DNA of 64,000 nt. It comes from Streptomyces neyagawaensis. GTDB lineage: Bacteria > Actinomycetota > Actinomycetes > Streptomycetales > Streptomycetaceae. Location: the NCBI RefSeq assembly GCF_023516595.1, contig NZ_JAMGBG010000001.1, positions 62,001 through 126,000 of the forward strand. The letters are read 5' to 3'. A program made the position numbers and the translations under genes. Under the pieces are notes generated by a model. It was not told the origin of the DNA. It saw only the letters and a program-made list of their open reading frames with translations, and searched no databases. The first letter of the stretch is position 1. Each line of letters starts with the position of its first letter. Positions 46,168-54,560 of this stretch are shown here, one piece after another.

Positions 46168-47621
46168 GGGGTGGTGTCCGCGTCCTCGGGCGTCTCCTGT
46201 CGTCCTCGCAGCCACACGTAGACCGGGATGCCCGCGAAGAGGAACAGGGCGCCCTGGTAGACGGCCGCGTAGCCGGCGCCGGCGATCAGCCAGAAGGAGA
46301 AGGCGAAGGAGAGGCCGGCGACGATCAGGTCGCGGACCAGGCCGGCGGGGCGCACGCGCTCGCGGGTGCCGCGGGCCAGCCAGTACAGCTGGGCGGCGGC
46401 CGAGAGCAGGTACGGGACGCAGCCGGTGAACGTGGTGATGAGGACGAGCACACGGAACGCGGTGTCCGGGTCGTCCGCGTAGTTCACGACGATGAGGATC
46501 GTGCCGAGCACCGCGGTGGCGAGGACGCCGAAGCCGGGGACGCCGCCCTTGCCGAGCCGGGCGAACGGCTTCGGGAAGAGACCGTCGCGGGCGGCGGCGT
46601 ACGGCATCTGTGCGCTCAGCAGGATCCAGCCGTTGAGGCAGCCGACGATCGAGGCGACGGCGACCAGCGCGATCACGGTGCCGCCCCAGCTGCCGCCCGC
46701 GATCGAGTTCACGGCGTCCGCGAACGGCGCGCCCGACTCGACGAGTTCCTTGTGCGGGACGAGACCGAAGACGGCGACCGTACCGAGGATGTAGACCACC
46801 GCGGAGGCGACGGTGCCGAGGACGCTGGCGCGTCCCACGGTGCGCTCGGGGTCGCGGACCTCGCCGGCGCTGACGGCGGCCGACTCGACGCCGAGGAAGC
46901 TGTAGAGGAGCAGGGCGGCGGAGGCGGCGATCGCGCCGGGAACGCTCTCCCCGGAGGCGTTGAACGGGCCGTAGTTGTCGGTGTCGATGAAGAACAGACC
47001 GATCGTGGCGACCAGCAGCAGCGGCACGAACTTCAGGACGGTCGAGACGACCTGCACCGCGCCGACGTAGCGGGTGCCCGCGAAGTTCGCGGCGGCCGGC
47101 AGCCACAGGGCGGCCAGGGCCACCACCGCGAGGACGACCTTGCCGTCGCCCAGGGGTATCAGCACGTCGACGTAGCCGACGACGCCGACGGCGAGGGCCG
47201 CGATGCTGACCCAGCACATCGTCCAGTACGACCACGCCGACAGGAAGCCCGCGAAGGGGCCGAAGGCGTCGCGCGGGTAGACGTAGAGACCGCCGGTGAC
47301 CGGGCTGCGCCTGGCCAGCTTGCCGAACAGCAGGGCCAGCAGGACGGCGGCCACGGAGAGGACGACGAACGCGACGAGGCTCACCGTGCCGTACGGGGCG
47401 ACGGCGGCGGGGAGCGTGAAGATGCCGCCGCCGATGATGTTGCCCATCACGAGGGCGGTGGCCGCGGCGAGACCGAACTTGCGGCCGGCGGGTGTCAGGG
47501 CGGCGACCGGGGCGGCAGCGGGGTCGACGACGGTCCGGGCGGCGGCGGGGTCGGCCGCTTCGGGCCCGGCGACCGGGGACGGTTCGGGCTCTGCGGCCTC
47601 GGGGGTGCTCGTGGTGCTCAT
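46164..47621 (-). CDS. APC-superfamily amino-acid permease
   Basis: This is a 485-residue membrane protein with about 12 helices. The first helix carries VMGNIIGGGIFTLPAAVAPY, the substrate-binding GxG(I/L)F motif of APC transporters, and helix 6-7 contains LLYSFLGVESAAVSAGEVRD. The N-terminal 40 residues are a Pro/Ala-rich cytoplasmic tail. The family exchanges or imports amino acids. It is divergent from mmuM; in E. coli an S-methylmethionine permease (MmuP) is paired with MmuM, so S-methylmethionine is a reasonable substrate guess. A TTGACC/GATACG-like promoter may lie at 47669-47697. Confidence 0.85.
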   Translation of the reverse strand: MSTTSTPEAAEPEPSPVAGPEAADPAAARTVVDPAAAPVAALTPAGRKFGLAAATALVMGNIIGGGIFTLPAAVAPYGTVSLVAFVVLSVAAVLLALLFGKLARRSPVTGGLYVYPRDAFGPFAGFLSAWSYWTMCWVSIAALAVGVVGYVDVLIPLGDGKVVLAVVALAALWLPAAANFAGTRYVGAVQVVSTVLKFVPLLLVATIGLFFIDTDNYGPFNASGESVPGAIAASAALLLYSFLGVESAAVSAGEVRDPERTVGRASVLGTVASAVVYILGTVAVFGLVPHKELVESGAPFADAVNSIAGGSWGGTVIALVAVASIVGCLNGWILLSAQMPYAAARDGLFPKPFARLGKGGVPGFGVLATAVLGTILIVVNYADDPDTAFRVLVLITTFTGCVPYLLSAAAQLYWLARGTRERVRPAGLVRDLIVAGLSFAFSFWLIAGAGYAAVYQGALFLFAGIPVYVWLRGRQETPEDADTTP

Positions 47622-47682
47622 GGCGGTTCCCTGGGGATGGGGAGGGGTGGGACGGGGAGGGCCGTGATCGTATCCCGGCGTT

Positions 47683-47693
47683 CCACATGGTGG
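47683..47693. promoter_or_regulatory. Small palindrome between permease and mmuM
   Basis: CCACATGGTGG is symmetric around ATG except at the centre, and it overlaps the putative -35 (TTGACC on the minus strand) of the permease promoter. It could be the operator of the divergent pair. Confidence 0.3.
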
Positions 47694-47760
47694 TCAATCT
47701 GTTCATAAGGTGGACACATTCGGTTCGGGAGCACGGCCGTGGCTCGATTACCGTCGTCGT

Positions 47761-48711
47761 ATGACCCGCAACGCCCCGGGGAGTCCCTCCCCCTCCTCCG
47801 TCCCCTCCCCCGCCCTCGGCGAGGCGCTCGCCGCCGGCCCGCTCGTCCTCGACGGCGGCATGTCCAATCAGCTCGAATCGGCCGGGCACGACCTGAGCGA
47901 CGAGCTGTGGTCGGCCCGGCTGCTCGCCGAGCGGCCGGAGGCGATCACCGAGGCCCACCTCGCCTACTTCGAGGCGGGCGCCGACGTGGCGATCACCTCC
48001 AGCTACCAGGCCACCTTCGAGGGCTTCGCCAAGCGCGGCATCGACGCCGGGCGGGCCACCGAACTCCTCGGCCTCAGCGTGGAGTTGGCCCGCGACGCGG
48101 CCCGACAGGCGCGGGCCAAGGGCGCCGGGCGACCCCTGTGGGTGGCGGCCTCGGTCGGCCCGTACGGGGCAATGCTCGCGGACGGCTCCGAGTACCGGGG
48201 GCGATACGGGCTGAGCGTCGCCGAGCTGGAGCGGTTCCACCGGCCTCGGCTGGAGGTACTGGCCGCCGCCGCGCCCGACGTCCTCGCCCTGGAGACGGTG
48301 CCCGACGCCGAGGAGGCCGAGGCGCTGCTGCGGGCGGTGCGCGGGCTCGGGGTGCCGGCGTGGTTGTCGTACACCGTGGCCGGGGAGCGGACGCGGGCCG
48401 GGCAGCCGCTGGAGGAGGCGTTCGCCCTGGCCGCCGACGCCGAGGAGGTCGTCGCGGTGGGCGTGAACTGCTGCGCCCCGGAGGACGTCGACGCGGCGGT
48501 GGCGACGGCGGCCCGGGTCACCGGCAAGCCGGTGGTGGTCTACCCGAACAGCGGTGAGGCCTGGGACGCGTCCGCACGGGAGTGGACCGGCCGGTCCCGG
48601 TTCACCGCGGCGGAGGTCGAGGGCTGGCGGACCGGCGGGGCACGGCTGATCGGGGGATGCTGCCGAGTGGGACCGGCGGCGATCTCGGCGATCGCCGAGG
48701 TGCTGACCTGA
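47761..48711 (+). CDS. mmuM: Homocysteine S-methyltransferase
   Basis: This 316-residue zinc enzyme transfers a methyl group from S-methylmethionine (or SAM) to homocysteine, making methionine. Family markers: PLVLDGGMSNQLESAGHDLS at the start of the barrel, ADVAITSSYQATFEGFAKRG, VGPYGAMLADGSEYRGRYGL, LALETVPDAEEAEAL, and the zinc ligands GVNCCAPED and the final GGCCRVGP. ATG 47761 lies close to the divergent permease start region, and the frame has no signal. There is no ribosome site of note. Confidence 0.92.
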   Translation: MTRNAPGSPSPSSVPSPALGEALAAGPLVLDGGMSNQLESAGHDLSDELWSARLLAERPEAITEAHLAYFEAGADVAITSSYQATFEGFAKRGIDAGRATELLGLSVELARDAARQARAKGAGRPLWVAASVGPYGAMLADGSEYRGRYGLSVAELERFHRPRLEVLAAAAPDVLALETVPDAEEAEALLRAVRGLGVPAWLSYTVAGERTRAGQPLEEAFALAADAEEVVAVGVNCCAPEDVDAAVATAARVTGKPVVVYPNSGEAWDASAREWTGRSRFTAAEVEGWRTGGARLIGGCCRVGPAAISAIAEVLT

Positions 48712-48790
48712 CGCCGTCGGCCTTGATCAGTGGATCCGTGGCGGCGGCCGCAGACGCCGATCCCCGCGGGGATCCAGCCGGTGCGGCGAG

Positions 48791-48823
48791 TGGGGGTCCC
48801 CCTGCCCGAAGGGCTTGAGGGAG
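48791..48823. repeat. Second, shorter copy of the dispersed GC-rich repeat
   Basis: TGGGGGTCCCCCTGCCCGAA followed by GGGCTTGAGGGA lies in the mmuM-methyltransferase gap. It matches the start of the repeat inside the acetylesterase gene (GGGGGTCCCCCCTGC) and then diverges. Confidence 0.45.
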
Positions 48824-48879
48824 CGTGCACGGCGTCGCGAGGCGGACGGCGAGGGTCGGACACGGCCTAACCTCGGTGC

Positions 48880-49659
48880 ATGTCCGAGACCTCGGTGGCG
48901 CGCTTCTACGACGAACTGGCCGACGACTACCACCTGATCTACGCGGACTGGGAGGCGAGCGCCCGCCGTCAGGGGGAGGCGCTGGACGGCCTGTTGGGGC
49001 GGGAGCGGGCGGTAGTGCTGGACTGCTCGTGCGGCATCGGCACCCAGGCCGTCGGGCTGGCGCTGCGCGGGCATCGTGTCGTCGGGACCGATCTCAGTGC
49101 CCGCGCCGCCGCCCGCGCCGCCCGTGAGGGCGCCCGGCGGTCGCTGCCGCTGGTCACCGCCGCCGCCGACATGCGGCGCCTGCCGTTCACCGACGCCCGG
49201 TTCGACGCGGTGGTCTGCGCGGACAACTCCCTTCCCCATCTCCTGACGGAGCCGGACGTCCGTACCGCCCTGACGGAGATGCGGCGCGTGCTGCGCCCGG
49301 GCGGCCGGCTGCTGCTCAGCACACGCCCCTACGACGAACTCCTGCGGGACCGGCCCTCGTCGACGCCTCCCCAGGTGCATCTGCCGGAGGGCGGCGGACA
49401 GCGGACGATCACCTTCCAGCTGTGGCACTGGCACGACGACGGGGAGCGGTACGACCTGGAGCACTTCCAACTCCTCCCGGCGGACGGGGAATGGCGCGTC
49501 CAGGTCCGCCGGACCACGTACTGGGCGCTGCGACCCGACCGGCTGGCCGGCCTGGTGTCCGACGCGGGCTTCGCGGACGTCCGCTGGCGCACGCCCCGGG
49601 AGACGGGGTTCTTCCAGCCGCTCCTCACCGCGCACGCCGACGCGCCCGGTTCGGCGTAG
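48880..49659 (+). CDS. Class I SAM-dependent methyltransferase
   Basis: This is a 259-residue methyltransferase. ARFYDELADDYHLIYADWEA leads into motif I, VLDCSCGIGTQAVGLALRGH (Asp plus GxGxQ), then motif II TDLSARAAARAAR, DAVVCADNSLPHLL and RVLRPGGRLLLSTRPYDEL. It is similar in outline to glycine/sarcosine N-methyltransferases, but the acceptor cannot be predicted. ATG 48880 begins the family sequence directly. It is followed 55 bp later by an AraC regulator on the same strand. Confidence 0.88.
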   Translation: MSETSVARFYDELADDYHLIYADWEASARRQGEALDGLLGRERAVVLDCSCGIGTQAVGLALRGHRVVGTDLSARAAARAAREGARRSLPLVTAAADMRRLPFTDARFDAVVCADNSLPHLLTEPDVRTALTEMRRVLRPGGRLLLSTRPYDELLRDRPSSTPPQVHLPEGGGQRTITFQLWHWHDDGERYDLEHFQLLPADGEWRVQVRRTTYWALRPDRLAGLVSDAGFADVRWRTPRETGFFQPLLTAHADAPGSA

Positions 49660-49714
49660 GCCCGCGGCTGAGGGCCCGCTCCGCCGGTTCGGGGCCCTGT
49701 GATTGACTGCGCCG

Positions 49715-50722
49715 ATGTTGCCAGAGTCGGTGTTCCGCTCCCAGGATCTGCCTCCGGGGGACCGGTTCGACGCGTGGACGGAACGCATGGGCCGCACGCA
49801 TGCTCCCCTGGACCTGTCCAGTGACCGCGCGGCGGACTACCGCGTGCACCAGCGGCTGATCGGGCTGGGCGACGTGATGGTGTGGCCGGCGACGTTCGAC
49901 TCGTTGGTCTTCCGCCGCACGCCGAAGCTCGTCCGCCAGTCCGACCCCGAGGTCTACCACCTTTCCCTGCTGTTGCGCGGAGAGGGCAGGGCGACCTGGG
50001 GCAGACAGGAGGTCACGTACGGGCTCAGCGACATCCACGTCAACAGTTCGTCGCGGTCGTGGGACGTCTTCACCGGCTCCGACCCGGTGACCATCGTCGG
50101 CGTGGAGATCCCCCGGGCGCTGGTGGCGCTGCCCGCGAGCCGGGCCGATCAGGCGGTGGGGCGGCCGATATCGGGCCGTGAGGGGGTCGGCGCGCTGCTG
50201 TCGCAGTTCTTGGTGAACCTGACCGCGGACACCGGCCCGTACCAGCCGCAGGACGCCCCCCGGTTGGGCACCGTCGTCGCCGACCTGGTCACCGCCGCCT
50301 TCGCCCACACGCTGGACGCCGATCCGCTGATGCCGGCGGAGGCCTACGACCGCACGCTGATGCTGCGGATCAAGGCGTTCGTCCGCCGTCATCTCGCGGA
50401 CCCGGAACTGACCCCCGCCGCGATCGCCGCCGCCCACCACATCTCCCGCAGCCGTCTGTACGCCCTCTTCCGCGCCGAGGGCGTCGGTGTCGCCGCGTAC
50501 ATCCGCGAGCAGCGGCTGGAGCGCGCCCACCGCGACCTCGTCGACCCGGCGTTACGCACCGAGCCCATCCACTCCATCGCCGCCCGCTGGGGCTTCCCCC
50601 GGCCCGCCGACTTCACCCGCGCCTTCCGCACCGCCTACGGCATGCCGCCCAGCGAACTCCGCGCGGCCACCTCGCCCGAGGCCGCGGGCGGGGCTCCTGC
50701 GGGCCTTCCTCCGCGTCCCTAG
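49715..50722 (+). CDS. AraC-family transcriptional regulator
   Basis: The N-terminal 180 residues match the AraC_binding_2 type ligand domain (FDAWTERMGRTHAPLDLSSD, YHLSLLLRGEGRATWGRQEV). The C-terminal 100 residues hold two helix-turn-helix units: LTPAAIAAAHHISRSRLYAL and IHSIAARWGFPRPADFTRAF, with YGMPPSELR at the end. The activator's ligand is unknown. ATG 49715 is chosen; a TTG at 49703 is in frame. Nothing beside it hints at a dedicated target. The 3' end runs into a 15-bp tandem repeat. Confidence 0.87.
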   Translation: MLPESVFRSQDLPPGDRFDAWTERMGRTHAPLDLSSDRAADYRVHQRLIGLGDVMVWPATFDSLVFRRTPKLVRQSDPEVYHLSLLLRGEGRATWGRQEVTYGLSDIHVNSSSRSWDVFTGSDPVTIVGVEIPRALVALPASRADQAVGRPISGREGVGALLSQFLVNLTADTGPYQPQDAPRLGTVVADLVTAAFAHTLDADPLMPAEAYDRTLMLRIKAFVRRHLADPELTPAAIAAAHHISRSRLYALFRAEGVGVAAYIREQRLERAHRDLVDPALRTEPIHSIAARWGFPRPADFTRAFRTAYGMPPSELRAATSPEAAGGAPAGLPPRP

Positions 50723-50733
50723 GCGGCCTCTTC

Positions 50734-50778
50734 GTCGCCCCGGCCGTCATCGCCCCGGCCATCATCGCCTCGGCCGTC
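50734..50778. repeat. 15-bp tandem repeat, three near-identical copies
   Basis: GTCGCCCCGGCCGTC, ATCGCCCCGGCCATC and ATCGCCTCGGCCGTC follow each other just after the AraC stop. The 222-bp gap to the next gene holds nothing else but its ribosome site. Confidence 0.6.
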
Positions 50779-50944
50779 ATGGGCGAGTCGCTGCCGGTCG
50801 ACTTCCTCGCGAAGGCGCAGGGGGACGGACCCGACCCGTCCGGCCCAGTGCGCGGGGCGAACGCATCCGTGGACCGGTCCCGCGCGGAACACTCCGTTGA
50901 GGGAGCGGCACGGGGCCGCGCCGGCGGACGGGAGAGGTGGTCGT

Positions 50945-52258
50945 GTGTCCCCAGCCCAGGACGCGACGGACGCTACGGACGCGACGGACGTACTGGTCGT
51001 GGGAGCCGGTGTCGCCGGGCTCGCGTGCGCCCGGGATCTGCTGGCGGCCGGTGTCGGGGTACGGGTGCTGGAGGCCGGTGACGGGGTCGGCGGCCGGATG
51101 CGTACGGACCGGGTCGAGGGGTTCGTGGTGGACCGCGGGTTCCAGGTCGTCAACACGTCCTACCCCCAGCTACGGCGCCGCCTCCCCCTGAGGGACCTGA
51201 GGCTGCGGCCCTTCACACCCGGCGTCCTGGTCCAGGGCCCCTCCGGCCGCCTGCGCTTCAGCGACCCCACCCGGCGCCCCCGCACACTGCCCGACCTGCT
51301 GCCGGGCCGCCTCGCCGGGCCCCGTGACCTGGCCGCACTCGGTGTGCTGTCCGCCCGCGCCATGCTGTCGCCGCCCGGCCGGCTCAAGCGGCGCGCGGAC
51401 ACCACCACCCGTACGGCACTCGCGGACGCCGGGTTCTCCGAGGCGTTCGTCGAGGGCTTCTTCCGCCCCTTCCTGTCGGGGGTGTTCCTGGAGGACGACC
51501 TGGAGACCTCCGCCCGGGTGTTCCACCTGGTGTGGCGGAGCATGCTGCGCGGCACGCTGTTCCTGCCCACCGCGGGCGTCGGAGCGGTTCCGCGGGCACT
51601 CGCGGCCGCCCTGCCGCCGGATGCCGTGCGGCTGGAGAGCGGTGTGGCGGAGCTGACGGACGACGGGGTGCTGACGGCCGGGGGCCGGGAGATCCCCGCC
51701 CGCGCGGTCGTGATCGCCACCGGCCCCGGCTCCGTCCCCGGGCTGCTGCCCGAGGTCACCCTGCCCGACTACCGCACCGTGACGACGTACTACCACGTAG
51801 CCCCGCGCTCCCCCCTGGGCGAGCCGACCCTGCTGGTGGACGCCCGCCGCCGCTTCCTCAACACCTGCGTCCTCAGCGATGTCGCACCCGAGTACGCCCC
51901 ACCCGGCCACGCCCTCGTCGCCACGTCGGTGCTCGACGGGGACGGAGAGGGCCGGGAAGGTCGGGGGGACTGGGGAGGGCGGGAGGACCAGGTGCACCGG
52001 GAGGAGCGGGAGGGGCGGGTGCGGGCGGCGGTCGGTGAGGCGTACGGCACCGGCACGGACGGCTGGACCCTGCTGGCCGTCCGCAGCGTCGAGGACGCGC
52101 TGCCCGCCATGCCTCCGCCGCAGCCGCTGACCCGCACCACGCGCGTGGCACCGGGCCGCTACGTGTGCGGCGACCACCGCGCCACCGGCTCCGTCCAGGG
52201 CGCACTGGCCTCCGGCGCACGGGCCGCACGCGAGGTGCTGAGCGACTTGCGGGGCTAA
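50945..52258 (+). CDS. FAD-dependent oxidoreductase (amine oxidase/phytoene desaturase-like)
   Basis: This is a 437-residue flavoprotein. TDVLVVGAGVAGLACARDLL at 16-35 is the FAD-binding GxGxxG, followed by GVRVLEAGDGVGGRMRTD (GG motif). The tail has PGRYVCGDHRATGSVQGALA SGARAA, the second FAD contact. The layout fits the NAD(P)/FAD amine-oxidase superfamily, which includes CrtI and protoporphyrinogen oxidase; the substrate is not evident. I start at GTG 50945 because GGAGAGG sits just upstream. The first residues repeat ATD three times from a 9-bp DNA repeat. A Glu/Arg-rich insert (DGEGREGRGDWGGREDQVHR) near residue 330 is unusual. It is convergent with the photolyase gene. Confidence 0.85.
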   Translation: MSPAQDATDATDATDVLVVGAGVAGLACARDLLAAGVGVRVLEAGDGVGGRMRTDRVEGFVVDRGFQVVNTSYPQLRRRLPLRDLRLRPFTPGVLVQGPSGRLRFSDPTRRPRTLPDLLPGRLAGPRDLAALGVLSARAMLSPPGRLKRRADTTTRTALADAGFSEAFVEGFFRPFLSGVFLEDDLETSARVFHLVWRSMLRGTLFLPTAGVGAVPRALAAALPPDAVRLESGVAELTDDGVLTAGGREIPARAVVIATGPGSVPGLLPEVTLPDYRTVTTYYHVAPRSPLGEPTLLVDARRRFLNTCVLSDVAPEYAPPGHALVATSVLDGDGEGREGRGDWGGREDQVHREEREGRVRAAVGEAYGTGTDGWTLLAVRSVEDALPAMPPPQPLTRTTRVAPGRYVCGDHRATGSVQGALASGARAAREVLSDLRG

Positions 52259-52272
52259 GGGAGTCGCCGGCG

Positions 52273-53772
52273 TCAGTGTGGGGTGTCGCCGCGGCTGGCT
52301 TCTCGGTGGAGTACCTCGTCCAGGTCTGCCAGGCGGTCCAGGCCGCGGACCGTCTGTGCCATCCGGGGGTTGCGCTCCAGGCGGGCCCGGTGCCGGTGCA
52401 GGAAGGCCCAGTAGCCGGTGGTGAAGGGGCAGGCCCGGTCGCCGGTCCGCTCACCCGGCCGGTAGACGCATCCGCCGCACAGATCGCTCATCCGGTTCAC
52501 GTACGAGCCGCCGGACGTGTACGGCTTGGTCGTCATGCGCCCACCGTCGGCGTACTGCGACATCCCGACGACATTGGGGATCATCACCCAGTCGTAGCCG
52601 TCGACGAAGCTGCGGTGGAACCAGTCCGTCACCGCCATCGGGTCCCAGCCGCGCTGCAAGGCGTGACTGCCCAGCAGCATCAGCCGGGGGATGTGGTGCG
52701 TCCATCCGGTGTCCCGCACCTGGGCCAGCACCGTGGCCAGGCAGCGCGCCCGCACCGCGTCCGCGTCCAGCTCCAGGAACCAACCGGGGAGCGGCTCGTG
52801 GTGCCGTAGGGCGTTGTGGTGGCGGTAGTCCTCGCCGAAGTACCAGTAGAGCTGCCAGACATACTCGCGCCAGCCGGCGACCTGGCGGACGAATCCCTCC
52901 ACGCTGTTGACCGGGGCGCGCCCCGCCCGCCACGCGTCCTCGGCGCGTTCCACGCACTCCGCCGGATCCAGCAGGCCGAGGTTGAGGGAGGACGAGAGCA
53001 GGCTGTGGCTCATCACCGGGTCCCCCGCCAGCATCGCGTCCTCGTACGGGCCGAAGCCGGCCAGCCGGTGCTCGACGAACCGGCGCAGCGCGGCCAGCGC
53101 CTCACGCCGGGTGGCCGGAAACAGACGAGGACCGTCCCGGCCGACGAAGGCGACGGAGCCCTCGCGTTCCCAGCGGTCGAGATCGTGGCGCACCTCGTCG
53201 TCGATCTCGTCCTCCGTAGGGCGGTAGGGCGGCGGGGCACCCAGGGTGCGCGCCCCCTTCGGCGGGGGCTCACGGTTGTCGTGGTCGTGGTTCCACCGGT
53301 CGCCCGCCGGTCGGTCACCGTCCATCAGCAGGTCGTGGGAGCGCCGCACCCACCGGTAGAAGTCCTCCTGCCGCAGCCGCCCGCCCCCGTGCCCGTCGGC
53401 CCAGGCACGGAAGTCGTCGTGCGGGACGAGGAACCCGCGTGCGGGCAGCACGGTCACCGACTCCAGGGACTCCAGCGACCTCACCAGCCGTAGTGCCGCG
53501 TACGACGTGGGGTGGCGCACCGTCACCGGGCCGTCTCCGACCGCATCGCGCAACCCCTGCTGGTAGGTCTCGGCGCGGACGTAGCGGACCCGGTCGCCGA
53601 GTTCGGCGGCTCGGTGGCGCATCGCGGACAGCACGAGGTGGGCCTTGGCCCGGTGGAAGCGGCGGCGCCGGAGGACCGAGCGGGCCTCGATCATCACCAC
53701 GGGCGCGTCGGAACGCCCCGTCAGGAAGTGCGGCCCGAGCTGGTCGCCGAACAGCCAGTGGGGGACGGCCAT
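52273..53772 (-). CDS. Iron-sulfur cryptochrome/photolyase, prokaryotic (6-4) type
   Basis: This is a 499-residue enzyme. The Rossmann-like N-terminus (PHWLFGDQLGPHFL, RRFHRAKAHLVLSAMRHRAA) matches the FeS-BCP/PhrB family. The helical FAD domain contains GWREYVWQLYWYF and DTGWTHHIPRLMLLG. Four cysteines for a 4Fe-4S cluster are at the right spacing: one in AVRARCLATV, then CGGC and another 13 residues later (DLCGGCVYRPGERTGDRACP). Such enzymes repair (6-4) photoproducts with blue light. ATG 53772 is preceded by GGAGAAGAGGAGA. It sits near a B12-type light regulator and ECF sigma factor, fitting a light-stress response. Confidence 0.92.
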   Translation of the reverse strand: MAVPHWLFGDQLGPHFLTGRSDAPVVMIEARSVLRRRRFHRAKAHLVLSAMRHRAAELGDRVRYVRAETYQQGLRDAVGDGPVTVRHPTSYAALRLVRSLESLESVTVLPARGFLVPHDDFRAWADGHGGGRLRQEDFYRWVRRSHDLLMDGDRPAGDRWNHDHDNREPPPKGARTLGAPPPYRPTEDEIDDEVRHDLDRWEREGSVAFVGRDGPRLFPATRREALAALRRFVEHRLAGFGPYEDAMLAGDPVMSHSLLSSSLNLGLLDPAECVERAEDAWRAGRAPVNSVEGFVRQVAGWREYVWQLYWYFGEDYRHHNALRHHEPLPGWFLELDADAVRARCLATVLAQVRDTGWTHHIPRLMLLGSHALQRGWDPMAVTDWFHRSFVDGYDWVMIPNVVGMSQYADGGRMTTKPYTSGGSYVNRMSDLCGGCVYRPGERTGDRACPFTTGYWAFLHRHRARLERNPRMAQTVRGLDRLADLDEVLHREASRGDTPH

Positions 53773-53836
53773 GCCAACGTCTCCTCTTCTCCGCGGCCCC
53801 GGAGAGGGCTGGGTCCGCACGGGAAGCCACCGGTGT

Positions 53837-53870
53837 TTCCGGCGCGGACCATCCCCCGGATGCGCCGGAA
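53837..53870. promoter_or_regulatory. Inverted repeat between photolyase and DUF4383 genes
   Basis: TTCCGGCGC (53837-53845) and GCGCCGGAA (53862-53870) are perfect 9-bp arms with a 16-bp spacer, in the divergent promoter region of both genes. It is a candidate site for the LitR-type regulator. Confidence 0.45.
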
Positions 53871-53962
53871 CACGCTGCAACCGTATGCCTCATATCGACG
53901 GAAATAGGGATGAAAGACGATCGGATGCCACGACGATCCGGCCGCAGAGGAGAGGACACGTC

Positions 53963-54529
53963 ATGAGGCTTCGCGATGAACTCCCCGTCGACCACCGGCT
54001 GGCCCGGGTGTACCGGTACGGAGCCGGCCTGTGCGGTGTCATCCTGCTGGTCTTCGGCTGTCTGGGCTTCGCGGACCAGCTCACCCCCTTCGACACGGAC
54101 GGGACCCGGATCTCCGGGATGTCCACCAACGGGGTGCTCAGCCTGATCTCCGTCGTCGTGGGCCTCGCCCTGATCGGCGGCGCCGTGGTCGGCGGCAACC
54201 TCGCCTCCACGCTCAACATGACCGTCGGCACGCTGTTCCTGCTCAGCGGCTTCCTCCACCTCTTCGTCCTGGACCGCCCCGCCAACGTCCTGGACTTCGG
54301 CATGTCCAACGTCATGTTCAGCTTCGCGATGGGGCTGCTCATCGCCTGCTTCGGCATGTACGGCCGGGTGTCGAGCAAACTGCCCCACGACAACCCGTAC
54401 TGGCGACGCCGCCACCCCCGCGAGGCGGCCCGCGAGGCCCTGGCCGCCCGCCGCCGCGCGAGCCAGACGGCACTCACCCCCGGCCAGGACCCCGCACCCA
54501 CCCCCGCCCTCCTGCGCTCCCAGGACTGA
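53963..54529 (+). CDS. DUF4383 membrane protein
   Basis: This is a 188-residue membrane protein with four helices: GAGLCGVILLVFGCLGFAD, GVLSLISVVVGLALIGGAVV, MTVGTLFLLSGFLHLFVLD and VMFSFAMGLLIACFGMYG. MRLRDELPVDHRLARVYRYG and the layout match DUF4383, common in Streptomyces and of unknown role. The C-terminal tail is Arg/Ala-rich and cytoplasmic. GGAGAGGACACGTC precedes ATG 53963. It is divergent from the photolyase and shares its control region. Confidence 0.88.
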   Translation: MRLRDELPVDHRLARVYRYGAGLCGVILLVFGCLGFADQLTPFDTDGTRISGMSTNGVLSLISVVVGLALIGGAVVGGNLASTLNMTVGTLFLLSGFLHLFVLDRPANVLDFGMSNVMFSFAMGLLIACFGMYGRVSSKLPHDNPYWRRRHPREAAREALAARRRASQTALTPGQDPAPTPALLRSQD

Positions 54530-54560
54530 GCCCCGGACCGGCAGGCGCTACCGTGCTCGG

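Noticed and set aside
45178..48240. 1020-codon minus-strand frame across the GNAT, permease and mmuM genes
   Set aside because: It is Arg/Pro/Gly low-complexity sequence in the shadow of three clear genes.
50945..52258. Calling the FAD oxidoreductase a carotenoid desaturase (CrtI) because of the light regulator nearby
   Set aside because: The FAD motifs are shared by the whole amine-oxidase superfamily, and no other carotenoid gene is in the window.
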